Assembly (NCBI GenBank): GCA_037447605.1
Contig: CM074818.1
Location: 2,465,883 to 2,494,191, forward strand
Source of the DNA: Zygnema circumcarinatum
Lineage: Eukaryota; Streptophyta; Zygnematophyceae; Zygnematales; Zygnemataceae
Direction: 5' to 3'
DNA: 28,309 nt
Shown here piece by piece: positions 1 through 15,200 of the stretch; the first letter of the stretch is position 1, and each line of letters begins with the position of its first letter. The position numbers were made by a program, and so were the translations under genes. The notes under the pieces were generated by a model. The model was not told the origin of the DNA. It saw only the letters and a list, made by a program, of their open reading frames with translations, and did no database searches.

Positions 1-195
1 CTTCTCTCGGAAGCCTTCCCTAATTCCACATAGGCTGTTGTACCTATTCGCGATAAATCGCTACACTTCCACGAAAGACTACCCTTCTCCGGTAGCTTCA
101 CGCGACCCACGTAGAGGTGCGCCCGGAGGGGTTTATTGCACAAGGCTCCTGCAAGGTTAGATAAACCAGCGAATACCGGATGCTCAGCCCCGCAC
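1..195 (-). other. 5' portion of a mitochondrial group II intron (nad4 intron 1 site), nuclear copy or mis-join
   Basis: Read on the minus strand, the sequence right after the nad4 exon begins GTGCG (complement of 191-195), the group II intron 5' consensus GUGYG, and then has no open nad4 frame. The exon stops two bases into the codon after the conserved IPM of NAD4. From my knowledge of the plant protein this is codon 153 plus 2 nt, i.e. site nad4i461, used by land-plant nad4 intron 1. Only the first 195 nt (domain I side) lie in the window; domains V and VI and any maturase would lie to the left. The intron is called from the 5' consensus and the exon break, not from a folded structure. Confidence 0.7.
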
Positions 196-527
196 AACAT
201 TGGAATAAGAACACTTTCAAAAAACACGTAAAATAATAGCAAATCCAGCATACAAAACACAGCTATCATGAAGGATTCTAAAATCAAAAACGCTATTATG
301 TATTCTTTCTTGTAATTTTGAATGGTAACCCAACCTACCAAAATGCAGATAGGTACCAAAAAGGTAGTCAAAATTACAAACAATAAAGAAATACCGTCTA
401 ATCCAATGTAAAAATTGATATTAGAATAAGGAAGCCAGTTGATAGTTTCTACAAACTGAAAATTTGGAGTAGAATTATCAAATCGAATCCAAAACAAAAG
501 TGAATACACAAAAGTAATCAAAGACAC
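196..527 (-). pseudogene. nad4: Mitochondrial nad4 exon 1 fragment (NADH dehydrogenase subunit 4) in nuclear context
   Basis: The minus strand encodes about 110 residues of NADH:ubiquinone oxidoreductase chain 4 (ND4), a proton-pumping membrane subunit of mitochondrial complex I. Recognisable landmarks are FDNST (about 468-482), GLDGISLLFVILTTF and, at the 3' end, FFESVLIPM (ATG at 198-200). There is no stop or frameshift, so the copy is recent or this is a contig mis-join. The N-terminal ~44 residues of the family are missing: similarity fades upstream of SLITF (codon 522-524), inside a short GTGTCCGTGTC duplication that probably marks the junction. The segment is AT-rich, unlike its GC-rich neighbour. 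It is partial and next to a nuclear spliced gene, so I call it a NUMT pseudogene rather than a functional gene. Confidence 0.85.
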
Positions 528-569
528 GGACACGGACTCTACAAGTGGGAGGTGAGATTGCAGCCTTAC

Positions 570-1203
570 AGTAACAAGAACGAGCCCTTGGTAGAAGCCA
601 AACATTGAACCGGCCAAGATGGCCAGTAGAAGTGAGCCGGGGATTATGAAGGTCTGCACGAAAAGGTAGAGAGCCGCAAACGCAAACGCCACTCTTCGTG
701 GGAACTTTACATGATAGAGGCCAACAGTGCGACGAACCATCCTTAACTCGTCCATGTTCCTCGGTATCTGCACCCGTCCACCACATTCCGTCAAGCTGGA
801 CCAATCGAATGACTCTATGCCGCCAGTTTTTCGAATAGGGACACAAGAATGATTGCAAAGTAAAAGTAATTACCTTGAGCAGCAAAACAGATGTCGAATC
901 CTTTGCAGCACCAGCCTCTATATGGATCTCTGAGTGAGGAAATGTCATAAAAAGGGCTATCAGCAGCGATAGGGACGCAGAGAGAATGAGGACCAAGATC
1001 AGCAGCTTGTATAGCCAACTAACTCGCTTCCTGCGCAGTCCTCCCCATACAATCCCTTCTGCTGCAGCAGCCTCCTCCAGTCTCTCAAAAGAGCTCCCCT
1101 TAGCGGGATGGTCACACACCACCTCAACATCGGAGCCTCCATTCGACTCATAAAACCGCCGATGCTGCGCGCGGGGGGATGGCAACATGCGCGGGACATC
1201 CAT
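570..1203 (-). CDS. TMEM41/VTT-domain (DedA-like) integral membrane protein, N-terminal part
   Basis: Two exons on the minus strand: 1203-874 (110 codons, ATG at 1203, an in-frame ATG also at 1224) and 767-570 (66 codons), joined by a GT-AG intron (donor GTAATT, acceptor TGCAG), phase 0. Exon 1 gives a polar cytoplasmic N-terminus and one strong transmembrane helix after RRKRVSWLYK. Exon 2 starts IPRNMDELR and runs into LYLFVQTFIIPGS, followed by LLLAILAGSMFGFYQG. This is the VTT-domain signature of TMEM41A/B-type proteins, which in animals act as ER phospholipid scramblases. The next donor (GTAAGG at 569-564) is good, but the following exon, expected to carry the conserved small-residue segment, is absent. 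Mitochondrial DNA begins within about 40 nt, so the rest of the gene lies left of the window or is lost. Confidence 0.75.
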
Positions 1204-1677
1204 GGCGGTGCAACGAAAGCACACCTCTGCCCGCTAGAGTACTGCGCAGCTTTGCAATGGGCTGCTGAAGGAGCTGCAAAAACCTCAGGACACCTCGCCC
1301 AGCTGCTCATGCTCCCCTCCTCACTTCCTTCCTCCTACGCATTGCTCCACATCTGCAGATCCTCCTCAGTTACAGGAGAAGTTACATTGAGAGCCAAGGA
1401 TTGCCATTCCTTTGATCGAACGCAAGAGGGGAGATGCGCTAGCTGCAAGGGGACTGTTTTCGGATGTTCTGCCGACAAGAAGATAACAAGTGTGCTCCCT
1501 CTTGGTCATTGAGTTTCTGAGAACACATTCTCACCTTCAAATCCTCTCCCACGCAAAACCTTTTCAGGTCCAAGTATTCGCACTTTTGCATGCTTTACTA
1601 TGTTCACAATGCCTCCTTCAATCTCCAGCTACAATCAAATTCACGTACTCGTACGGTATTAAATCCCTGAAGCTTAC

Positions 1678-1893
1678 CTTCTCTTCAATAAAACAAGAAC
1701 TTGCAGTAGTTCTGCACGGACAACAGAAATTCCCTTACCAGACGGCGCTATAACTTTCCACAGAATTTCGTTCCATTTGTACTTCCCATCCTTTCCTCTT
1801 GGGTCTGAGCCTGCAGGAACGTGTAGAATCCGAGCTTCAACATTCTTGTTCTCATCACCTTCACTATATGGAGCTTCTATTTTCACTAACAGC
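1678..1893 (-). CDS. Possible exon of an unrecognised gene
   Basis: The minus strand is open from just after a possible acceptor (CTACCAG, near 1894) to a good donor (AGAAG then GTAAGC, 1677-1672). It reads about 70 residues rich in charged amino acids, including KIEAPYSEGDE, VEARILHVPAGSDPRGKDG and KWNEILWKVIAPSGKG. A CTAAC branch-point-like motif lies about 25 nt upstream of the acceptor. Composition resembles a real protein rather than a shadow, but I do not recognise a family. Neither an ATG-bearing first exon nor a phase-compatible downstream exon could be fixed. A second open stretch further along the minus strand (about 1528-1633, reading EIEGGIVNIVKHAKVRILGP) could belong to the same gene but does not join in phase. 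The gene would be divergent from the aminotransferase at 2354 and upstream of the TMEM41-like gene on the same strand. Confidence 0.3.
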
Positions 1894-2247
1894 CGACTGG
1901 TAGGACTTAGTCGACAGTTAGAAAGTTTTCAAGATGTCGAGTTCCATACATATCCCTTGACTTTACGAAGGACGCTGGCGAGTGCCAAGTGCAAAACATT
2001 GGTAAGATTGCTTGGCCCACCGTAGCTTTATCCAAAGGATCCAGTTTGACGACGCCTGTAAGCCAGCCCAGCTCCAGAGATGCAGTGATGCTGACGAGTG
2101 TCCTCCTCGCCAGTGTCAGCCAAGCCGGCACGCCCTCCCCTTCCCTTCCCTCCCCTCCCCTCCGCCCCGACAGAGCGACAGCGCCAGTCCAGGACCGCCC
2201 GCGAGCCTGCCTGCGCCTGCAGGTGCCGTACGGCTCGTGAGTCGTGA

Positions 2248-2257
2248 GTCACGTGAC
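2248..2257. promoter_or_regulatory. G-box/E-box palindrome GTCACGTGAC
   Basis: A perfect 10-bp palindrome with a CACGTG core, 97 bp upstream of the AGXT2 ATG in GC-rich DNA. CACGTG is the binding core for bHLH and bZIP factors in plants and animals. Its closeness to the start codon suggests a promoter element for the aminotransferase and possibly for a divergent minus-strand gene. No TATA box is evident. Function is inferred from motif and position only. Confidence 0.4.
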
Positions 2258-2353
2258 GCACCGCAACGGGAAGAGGGCGCACCCTCCCGCCATCTGCCCG
2301 CCCCCTCGCGAAGGCGAGGGCGAGAGGGTGGTCACAGGAGGAAGGCCGTAGCC

Positions 2354-5300
2354 ATGGCCATGGCGGGGGCGGCGAGGCGCTGCGCCGAGGCCGCGAGGAG
2401 GGCGAGGGCGACGGCGAGGGCGTACTCGCAGGCGGTGCCGCAGCCCGCCATGGCCACGGCCAAGGCCGAGCCGCAGCTGCCGCCCTTCGCCCACTCTCCG
2501 CAGCCGTATACGGGGCCGCGCGCAGAGGAGGTGCTGGCCAAGCGCCAGCGCTTCCTCAACCCCGCGCTCTTCCTATACTACAAGAAACCGGTCAGGGCTG
2601 CCCCTCTTCCCTGCCTGCCTCCCCTCAGCACGCGCTGGCTGGCTGACTGAGTCTGAACGGAGGAGGCTCTGCGCAGGTGAACATCGTGGAGGGGCGCATG
2701 CAGTACCTATTCGACGAGAACGGGCGGCGATACCTGGACGCCTTCGCCGGCATCGTGACGGTGTCCGTGGGGCACTGCCACCCGCGCCTGGTGGCGGCCG
2801 TGAACGAGCAGAACGCGCGCCTGCAGCACACCACCACCATCTACCTCAACCATCAGGTCGCCGACTACGCAGAGGCGCTTGCGCAGAGAATGCCCGGCAA
2901 CCTCAAGGCACGCCTCGCCCCTGCATCTCGTCGATTGCATGCACTTCGGAAACGCGTGCAAAGCACTACTGTCTGCGCCCAGGGTTCATATTTAGGCAGC
3001 TTCGTGGACGTGGGCAGCACAAAAACTGCTCCAAGTAGAAAGTTCTCAAAGTTCCACATCCCCCGTTCCGCTCTCTGCACGAACTGGTACTGAATTGAGT
3101 GGAACTTCACGGACATTTTGCAGCCAGGGAAACAAATGAGCAGCTAAATTCTAAGGGCGCTCCTCATCATGGGGATATTGGATGCACAGTCTGAGTGGTA
3201 AAGCACCAAGAGTTGTATGAGAAGTGCCAATGGTGCAGATAGGGCTGAAATGGGGCAGGTTGTGTATTTCGTCAACTCGGGTTCAGAAGCAAACGACATG
3301 GCTATGCTCATGGCGCGGTTGTACACCGGCAATTATGACATTTTGGCCCTGCGAAATGCCTATCATGGGATGAGCCCCTCGACAATGGGGCTGACTGCTC
3401 ACGGCACGTGGAAGTATTCTGTTCCCCAGGCAAGCACCAATCGCGTCCTGCGACCGTTAGGGTTGTGTCTAGTCGACTTACGGTCATCTCCGCTGCAAGT
3501 TTTGAGCACGATTTGTCTTGGAAGGTGTTAGAAATGGGGGGGGACAGTAGGATCTTGATATTTAACTGTCCTTTCCAAGTACGGAAAATATAGCTCATGC
3601 CGGTAGTGGTTAACAGTGACTAGAGTCCATGCTTCAAACCCTATTCTTGAATGAATTACGAGCAGTGGTACGTGTTCCAATAATGAATGCGCGACGGCAT
3701 ACGCGACGCGATACATTATCAGAGAGGTTACTTCGCCCCAGCAAATAGATTGCCAATTGCAAAATATATCGCTTTAAATTCAAGGAATGAGTTTTGCGAA
3801 ATTGTGGCAAGGCACATTTCCGCGGCGTAGCGCGCTAGCCTGCAGTGTATACTTATTACTAAGCAGCTGTTGGTGGAGAGTCGTGGAGCAGGGCTTTGGA
3901 ATTCATCACATGCTGAACCCTGATCCATATCGAGGCATCTTCGGCGGCGATGGGGCGGCCTATGCTCGAGATGTGGCCAACTTCATTGAAGCTGCCACTC
4001 CCGGCCGAGTGGCAGCCTTCTTTGCAGAGACTATCCAGGTGCTTACCAGCACCTTTAGCGTGTTATGTGGCTGTCCGAAACACAGCTTGTCAAGCTACAA
4101 TCATCGTTTAAGCTGGAAGTCGCATAGCTTGTTTTTGGCAGAGCTGTTTTGGAGCCGATGATAGCAAATGTGTTCAATTCAAGACTCGGCCGAGTTCTGA
4201 ATAATGTAGTGCACACTGTGAACAGGGAGTTGGCGGTGCCGTTGAGCTGGCGGATGGCTACCTGCCGGCTGTGTATGAAACTGTTCGGCAGGCAGGGGGT
4301 CTGTGCGTTGCTGATGAAGTGCAAACCGGGTTTGGACGTACGGGAAGCCACTATTGGGGCTTTGAGACCAAGGGAGTTCTGCCGGATATCGTCACCATGG
4401 CCAAGGTGGGCCTGCATGCCTTTTTCCTTCGCGATAACCCGTTGAAGTCGTCTCCGGAAGGGTTAAGTTCTTGTCCTAACCTTGTCGGAAAGTGAGTTGC
4501 AGGGGATCGGCAACGGCCTGCCTCTGGCCGCTGTGGTGACGACTCCAGAAATCGCAGCTGTGATGTCACAGCGTCTGCATTTCAACACGTACGGCGGCAA
4601 TCCGGTGTGCTCTGCGGCTGGCCAGGAAGTGCTCAAAATCATCGACGACGAGTCACGGCAAGCGCATTGCGCAGAAGTAGGCACGCATCTGTTGGACCGC
4701 TTTCGGGTCCTTCAGGAGAAGCACGAGGGTGAGGAGACTGCCCGTCCCGCTCCCCTTGTCTTTTCACTCTTTGCTTCCAGAAAGTTGCACAAGAAATGGC
4801 TCCCTTTGCAGTCTAAAGGGGTCTGTCTGTCTGTGCTGCGCTGTGCAGTGATTGGACACGTGCGAGGGCGCGGTCTGATGCTCGGAGTGGAGCTCGTCTC
4901 CGACCGCGCTACCAAGACACCCGCCAAAGCAGAGACTCTGCAAGTGTTTGAACGTCTCAAGGGTGAGCTGCATACTTTCTGTGCCTCTCTTAACGCGTTG
5001 CCTGCATATGCAGCCATATTTGTTGCTGTAATTGAATTGTTGGGTAAGGAAAGAAATTTGATGAAATACCACCTCGTTTTTTCTCGTGTTGGAAACTGCA
5101 CGTTCAATTCATCGCTTTCTCGCTTCCCTTTGATACGTAGAGTGGCCACAGTCATGCCTGAACGCTTAGAGGCTTTTTTGCTCACATGGGGGATTCCAGC
5201 CTCTGAAATTAGAATGGAAACTTGCGATGGGATGGGGGGCAGATCTCGGCGTGCTTGTGGGGAAGGGCGGCCTGCATGGGAACGTCTTCCGCGTGAAACC

Positions 5301-5520
5301 TCCGATGTGCTTCTCCATGGAAGATGCGGGTGCGCCTGCCTGCTCGCGGCTCCTTCTCGATTGAAAACAATATTCGCTTGCACTCACCCGGACTTGCATT
5401 GTCAAATCTTTTGATAGACAGAGTTGTGAACCCGTTTTTGAGAACGACTGCCTAATTCGTTTTGCGGTTTGCGCAGATTTCTTGGTCGAGTGCATGGACC
5501 TGGCGCTGTCGGAGCTGTGA
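2354..5520 (+). CDS. AGXT2: Alanine-glyoxylate aminotransferase 2, PLP-dependent class III, probably mitochondrial
   Basis: Nine exons: 2354-2590, 2677-2907, 3259-3429, 3892-4038, 4226-4405, 4503-4728, 4849-4962, 5243-5329, 5477-5520. Total 1437 nt, 478 aa, the usual family length. The enzyme transfers amino groups (alanine to glyoxylate; animal forms also use beta-aminoisobutyrate) using pyridoxal phosphate. The first ~35 residues are rich in Ala and Arg without acid, a typical mitochondrial presequence. Landmarks: [35 protein letters not shown] split to [19 protein letters not shown] (162-169, phosphate binding), [11 protein letters not shown] (Asp292 contacts the PLP ring nitrogen), MAKGIGNG with the Schiff-base Lys322 at the exon 5/6 junction, NTYGGNPV, and [14 protein letters not shown] near the end. 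Introns 2 and 3 begin GCACGC and GCAAGC, so they are GC-AG introns; the others are GT-AG. All joins keep phase and no key residue is missing. Splice sites come from phase and family similarity. Confidence 0.93.
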
Positions 5521-6279
5521 GGAGGGAGGCGAACCGCGTACAGTTACAGTTACAGTTACAGCGGGCGGCCCGGCGGCAGGCCGTACAGAGGAGAGGAGCC
5601 GCCGCCGCCTCCGCTGGAACGAGCACGCGGCGGCGCTGCGCCTCGCTCTAGTCGCTTCAGGCGCTCAACCAGCAGCCGTCTCGTTTTTGTTTAGAATTGA
5701 TTGTATTTACAGGCAGAGGTCATCCGTGTCAATATGTATCTTTCATTGCTTATGTAATCGTGTATACAGTGATATAGCTATGCAGGCCTTGGCGGACCGC
5801 CCCCCCTCCCCTTCCTTGTTCGTAGCAGCAATAGGGCGTGTCAAACTTAAACAAAAAATTGGTAATGAGTATCGCTCCAACAAACAGCTTCCAAGTCCTC
5901 TCGTGAGGCCCCAGCGCGTGCTCGTTTTGGACTCTTGTCAAAGTGCGAAGTTCGGCCGGCCAGACCTGCCCCGCCCCTTGCTGCGCCGTCGGCGAAAGAG
6001 ACAACAGGAAAAAGGAACGAAGCGCCGCGCAACTTCCGCCGACCTACACATCTTGCCACCGACCTACGCTGCCGCCCGGCCCTGTCCGAAGCGCGCGGAG
6101 GGCACCCCGGGCCGTACGAGCGCCGCACCGTACAGCGCCCGCCGGGCGGTGCAGGCAGCCATGGCGACGGCGGCCATGGCCATGGCCGGAGGCAGAGGCA
6201 GAGGCAGAGGCAGAGGCAGAGGCAGAGCCGCGGCAGTCATGGCGGGGGCGGGGAGGGGCCACTGACGCGTGCGAGCGCC
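5521..6279 (+). promoter_or_regulatory. Spacer with exonuclease 5' region; short repeats
   Basis: Between the AGXT2 stop and the exonuclease ATG. Contents: three tandem ACAGTT units (about 5541-5560), an AT-rich patch about 5690-5880 that may hold the AGXT2 3' end, then GC-rich sequence with several GTAC cores (6114, 6131 region) and a (GGCAGA)6-7 hexanucleotide run at about 6188-6228. No TATA box or other gene recognised. The minus-strand and plus-strand open frames here are GC-driven shadows. Confidence 0.4.
6161..6265 (+). CDS. Possible upstream ORF with RG repeat
   Basis: An ATG in good context (GCAGCCATGG) opens a 34-codon frame with a (GR)n stretch encoded by the GGCAGA hexamer. It ends with TGA 14 nt before the ATG chosen for the exonuclease. 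If the transcript starts upstream of 6161, ribosomes would meet this frame first and would have to reinitiate. Alternatively transcription starts downstream and it is never translated. It has no homologue that I recognise. Confidence 0.25.
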   Translation: MATAAMAMAGGRGRGRGRGRGRAAAVMAGAGRGH

Positions 6280-10902
<4,623 letters not shown>

Positions 10903-12256
10903 GAAGGCCGAGTGGCCGCCGCTGCTGCTCCTGCATGTGCGCAAACAAGCAGTCTGAGAGCTGTCCCGCCCTTGAGCTCATCCGCTGCCTGCAGCTGACG
11001 ACCGGCAGGAGGGGCGATGTGGGTTGCAGGACCAAGGGCGACTGTTTTGGAAGTATTTTCAGACTCTGCAGATTGAAGAGACCAGAGGTCACAGACTTCG
11101 AGAAAGGCTGTTTCTCTTGTGGGAGTATCAATCGAGTGGTAACGAGGGTGCTGAGGATGTTGATGATGGCACATGAGCAGGTGTTGCTTCCCTTCGCTGA
11201 ATTAGGTCGTCACTGATATGGCTCACCAGCACCCGAAGCTTATCCTGTCCTGTCCTGTCCTGTCTTCGTACAGTCGCTTATTTGCTTAGTGTATGGGCTG
11301 ACTCGGGAATGTAGGAGGTGGATGTATTAGGTTGGTGAAATAGTTATTTGACGTTTGCTTCCATTTGTCAACGTGTTTGAAGCACATTCTGTAACTGTGT
11401 TTATGGAATCAAGGCTATGCAGTACAAACGCAGCGGGCACTAGTGCAGCCACCCTACAAATGGTTGAGCTTTAAAGTTTTTGCCATCATTCCTGCAAGCC
11501 ACCTTCGAGTGTTTTTTCAACCTCATCAATTCCTGACTCTGAAGCGTCCTGTCTTCCCCCACCTCAACTTTAGCAGACAGACACTCATACACAACTTTAG
11601 CAGACTGTGGACACCTTTCAGTACGTGAGTTAGACGATGAGCGTAACTGGCATATAAGGTCCTCATATCTGCCACACTAGCAGGCAAGGAGAAAGGTGCT
11701 GCCGTTACAACTCGAGGCGACTTCCAGACAGTCAGACAGTCACTCCATTGACCTTAAACTTCAGCAACCATGAAGTCGAAACAGACCGCAGTCACAACCG
11801 CATGCCACACACAAGCTGAGCTCGTGAAGGCTGCAAATGGCGCAGTATAGAGAGCAGAGATCAGGCACAAGCCCAAACAACAAACACTAAAATGTAGGAT
11901 AGTGGGAGGCATGAATTGGTACACGGCTTGGGAGACTGAGGCCACAGTGACGCTAGGGGTCCCGGTGCGACTGCACGTTCCCTGGCGCTAACTGCAGGCC
12001 GAGACGAGACGAGCCAGCAGCGGCAAACACCATAACCTATCCTCAAGCCCTGGCATCTTCTCCCCTTCCATCTTGGCCTTCAACGAAAGGGCAGTGTTAC
12101 CTGCGCGGATCTTCTTCACAACTGCTCTGCTGCCACCCGTTCTGCATTTTCCAAGTAAACCTGACGAGAGCATGGCCAATGCTCGCTGTAGCATAACATA
12201 CCAATTCTACACATAGGACATTTGCGAGTTGAATGTACTACTTGACCAGGGTCCGC
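10903..12256. other. Convergent intergenic region, no gene recognised
   Basis: Lies between the 3' ends of the exonuclease (+) and L1 (-) genes and must hold both 3' UTRs. I see a short TCCTG run (about 11246-11264) and CAGACAGTCAGACAGTCA (about 11726-11743), but no coding family, RNA gene or mobile element. Minus-strand sequence at about 11990-12190 is open and basic, but joins no exon in a recognisable way. Confidence 0.5.
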
Positions 12257-15200
12257 CTATTCTAATGAAGACGTTTTAAATTCACGCAATGCGCTTACGT
12301 TGAGGCGAATGGAAGGGCCCATTGTGGTGCAAACATATGCCGTTTTCCAGTAAACTCCTTTTGATCCGCTGGGCCGGTTGGAATCCACCGAGTTCTGCAG
12401 AATATCAATGAGGCCATTGGCCCCACACAATAGGCATCAGTCCTATTCATGGTTGATACTCCAAAGGACCTTGAATGCGCAACATACGAATCTGAACAAT
12501 GTACAAGTGCGAGCACACATGGATCGCACTGCAATCACATCGGCGTAATACCAGGGAGTTGTTGAATTTGCATAGCCTCCTTTAGAACAAAGTCAAAACG
12601 AGATTAACACCCAAGAATCCAAAGGTTGAGTTTTTTGAAATGGATGAAAATCGACCTGGACCACTATACTCTCCACATCGAGGATAGACAAAGACAGATT
12701 GTGGAAAATCTCCACAACATGACATGGCAAGGCATCTCTGGGAGTCAGTTGCAAGCAACGGTCTTACTGACAGAAAGCCACCACTTTTGGCTAGATAGAA
12801 ATGGCCCTAACGGCTACCATGCGTCTCAATTTCAAAAGAGTAAGCACACCAGCAACATAACGTCCCAATTTGTCCCGACAATAGATATCTGCAAGCAACA
12901 AACATCCTCTCAAGTGGCCATGACGGCGACATGTCCACTTGCCACAAAAGGGTCGAGTTTGATTACCACAACAGCGATGAGATTGACAAGAAGATCGTCC
13001 GCGCTGAAGCTACTTTTGCCAAATAGCACATGCACGATCCCTGTTTTGTCCGCACGGTATTCTACTTTCCCTGCCTTGAACTCTCCAATAGCCTGCGAAT
13101 TGCCGCCAGACCAGCCGAGTCACAAATCAGTGTAAACAGCATAAGAAGAGCAACGACAGAAGATACAATGAGTTATCTACAGAAAAGCAGTCAGATGAAG
13201 AACAAGAAGCGAGCAGAAATATAAATGCAGAGCGGAACCCGAGCTGAAACGGTCAGTCAGAAACGAAGACATGCCAAAAACGCTACTTACCGATGTCAGA
13301 TCTGTTGTGACGGTGCCTGCCTTGGGATTGGGCATGAGTCCACGAGGCCCCAATAGTCGACCCAATTTGGCCGCCTGGCAACGACAGAAAGCATCACAGG
13401 TTAAGTAAGACCCAACGACGTCCAATGGCTTGAGGAACTGTTGCTGCCCAGAGCTCATGTCGAACAATTTTCTGTCTGTCAGGCAGGATTGGCACGTGTT
13501 GGGCGCAGATGGGGGAGCTTGCCTTGGGCATCATGTCAGGAGTGGCAATCAGCTTATCGAACTCAAGAAAGCCGCCCTGAATTCGCTCTATTAGATCCTC
13601 TCCTCCAACGATATCAGCACCGGCATTAGTCGCCTCCATCTGCTTTTCTCCTGCAGGGCCATGACCAGAATTCCCCTGTCTCAGCTCACTGCGCCTACTT
13701 GTACATACAGGCTTCAATTCTAAGAATTTCTCATTTACCAGCTCAAAACGGCATTTGAGGTCCTAATTTGTTTCTCCAACGGTTTAAAACTCCTCCAACT
13801 CAGATTACCCAAGCCTTTAATCGGCAGTTCCTGAATATGGGCAGTCCAATCCAAGCCTCCCGAAAGCACGGAGCCTGGAGCAATCTAGACTCGCTCAGAA
13901 ATGTGCGTCGACAGGCGCAAGTGACCAGGCACAGCAGGCATTCGAAAATTATGCAGGAACAAAGTGTTCTGTATATTACCCTGTGTCAATACCGCCACTC
14001 GGATCACCTGTCCTGTTCCCTTAGGGAGCGACACCTGCTCTCAACCCGCGATCACCCATCCCAGGGCCCTCCTGAGGTGAGGGGAATCGTGATCAAGGCC
14101 ATCCTATTTGTCCGTATATCTTACCTACATTGTGCAGGAGTTCCAACCGACGGTTTGAATTCAGGAGCAGTAAGTCGTTTGCAATGTATTGGTACTAAGA
14201 AGAATTCATCAAATTCACCTAGTCATGCAGAGGTTCGACAGGTTCGTGAAATATGATAATGCTTATAGTGGCAAACGCAGGGCCATGGTCTACCTGCTGC
14301 TCGGAATGTGTCATGCAGCGGATTCGCGTCTCACCGTTGCACGGAGCTGCTGATCGGCGTACTTAGGGTCGATGTTGAGGCGGAAATGCGCCTCTGCAGA
14401 CTCGTCAAACTTCACACTCGCGGAGTTCTTCAGCAGCCGCACAGCTGTAGTTGGCTCGTACTCCTGCTTAGCTTCCCGCTGCTTCTGCACCTCCAAAAAG
14501 CGCTTTGAGCGCGTCTGCTCCCCAGAAGCATCCGTCAACACCACCCAGATAATTACGTGAGAATTTCAAATAGCTCTCCATTGCTTCAATTGCGTATTTC
14601 GTCAATAATCCCATGAATTCACACCCATTGCTTGTATGCGGTTGGGCGAGGGAAACGCGCTTGAGGCAAAGTTTGTCATTAGATACAGAGAGAGGCCAAT
14701 AGAACCGGCGGATTGCTCCGAAAGCTAGCAAGAAGGCTTATGTGGGGAGAGGAGCACTGGTTCAAGGAGAAAAAGGAGAATCCGCGGGTATGGGGGAAAT
14801 GGAAATAGAAAGAGGGGTCAGGACTACGAGCCGAAATGTGCAGGTATTAAAGGAACATGGCGATTGGGGTACAGGAAGGAGTCACAGAGCTAGTTAGTTC
14901 AGGCTCAGGCCCACCATTCAGAGTGCACGAAAGGCGGGTTTTCCAAGTAGAGAAAGTGATTAGGAACTGACTTGCACCCTTAGGACCGCTTCACAGAGGA
15001 GCAGGCAGCGCATGGGGAGCCCACCAAGAGCCACATGAAACACGCACCCAGTCACGCTTCAGGAGCAGGGCCCGCTTGCCGATGCGGGCCTTTTGCGGGC
15101 CGGGAGCGGGAGAGTAATCGTCTTCAGCAGCAGTCTCCTCCTCGAGCGTGGGGAACAGCTCCGCCACCGCCACAGTGGACGCCCTCGCCCTGACTTCTCG

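Noticed and set aside
1108-1512. 134-codon plus frame
   Set aside because: Antisense to TMEM41-like exon 1 over its first part, with no recognisable motif.
4482-5414. Single 310-codon frame as an intronless C-terminal gene
   Set aside because: It is AGXT2 exons 6 and 7 with introns that happen to remain open; the family sequence requires splicing at 4728/4849 and 4962/5243.
12626-13135. 169-codon plus-strand frame
   Set aside because: Antisense to L1 exon 6 and its intron; no family resemblance.
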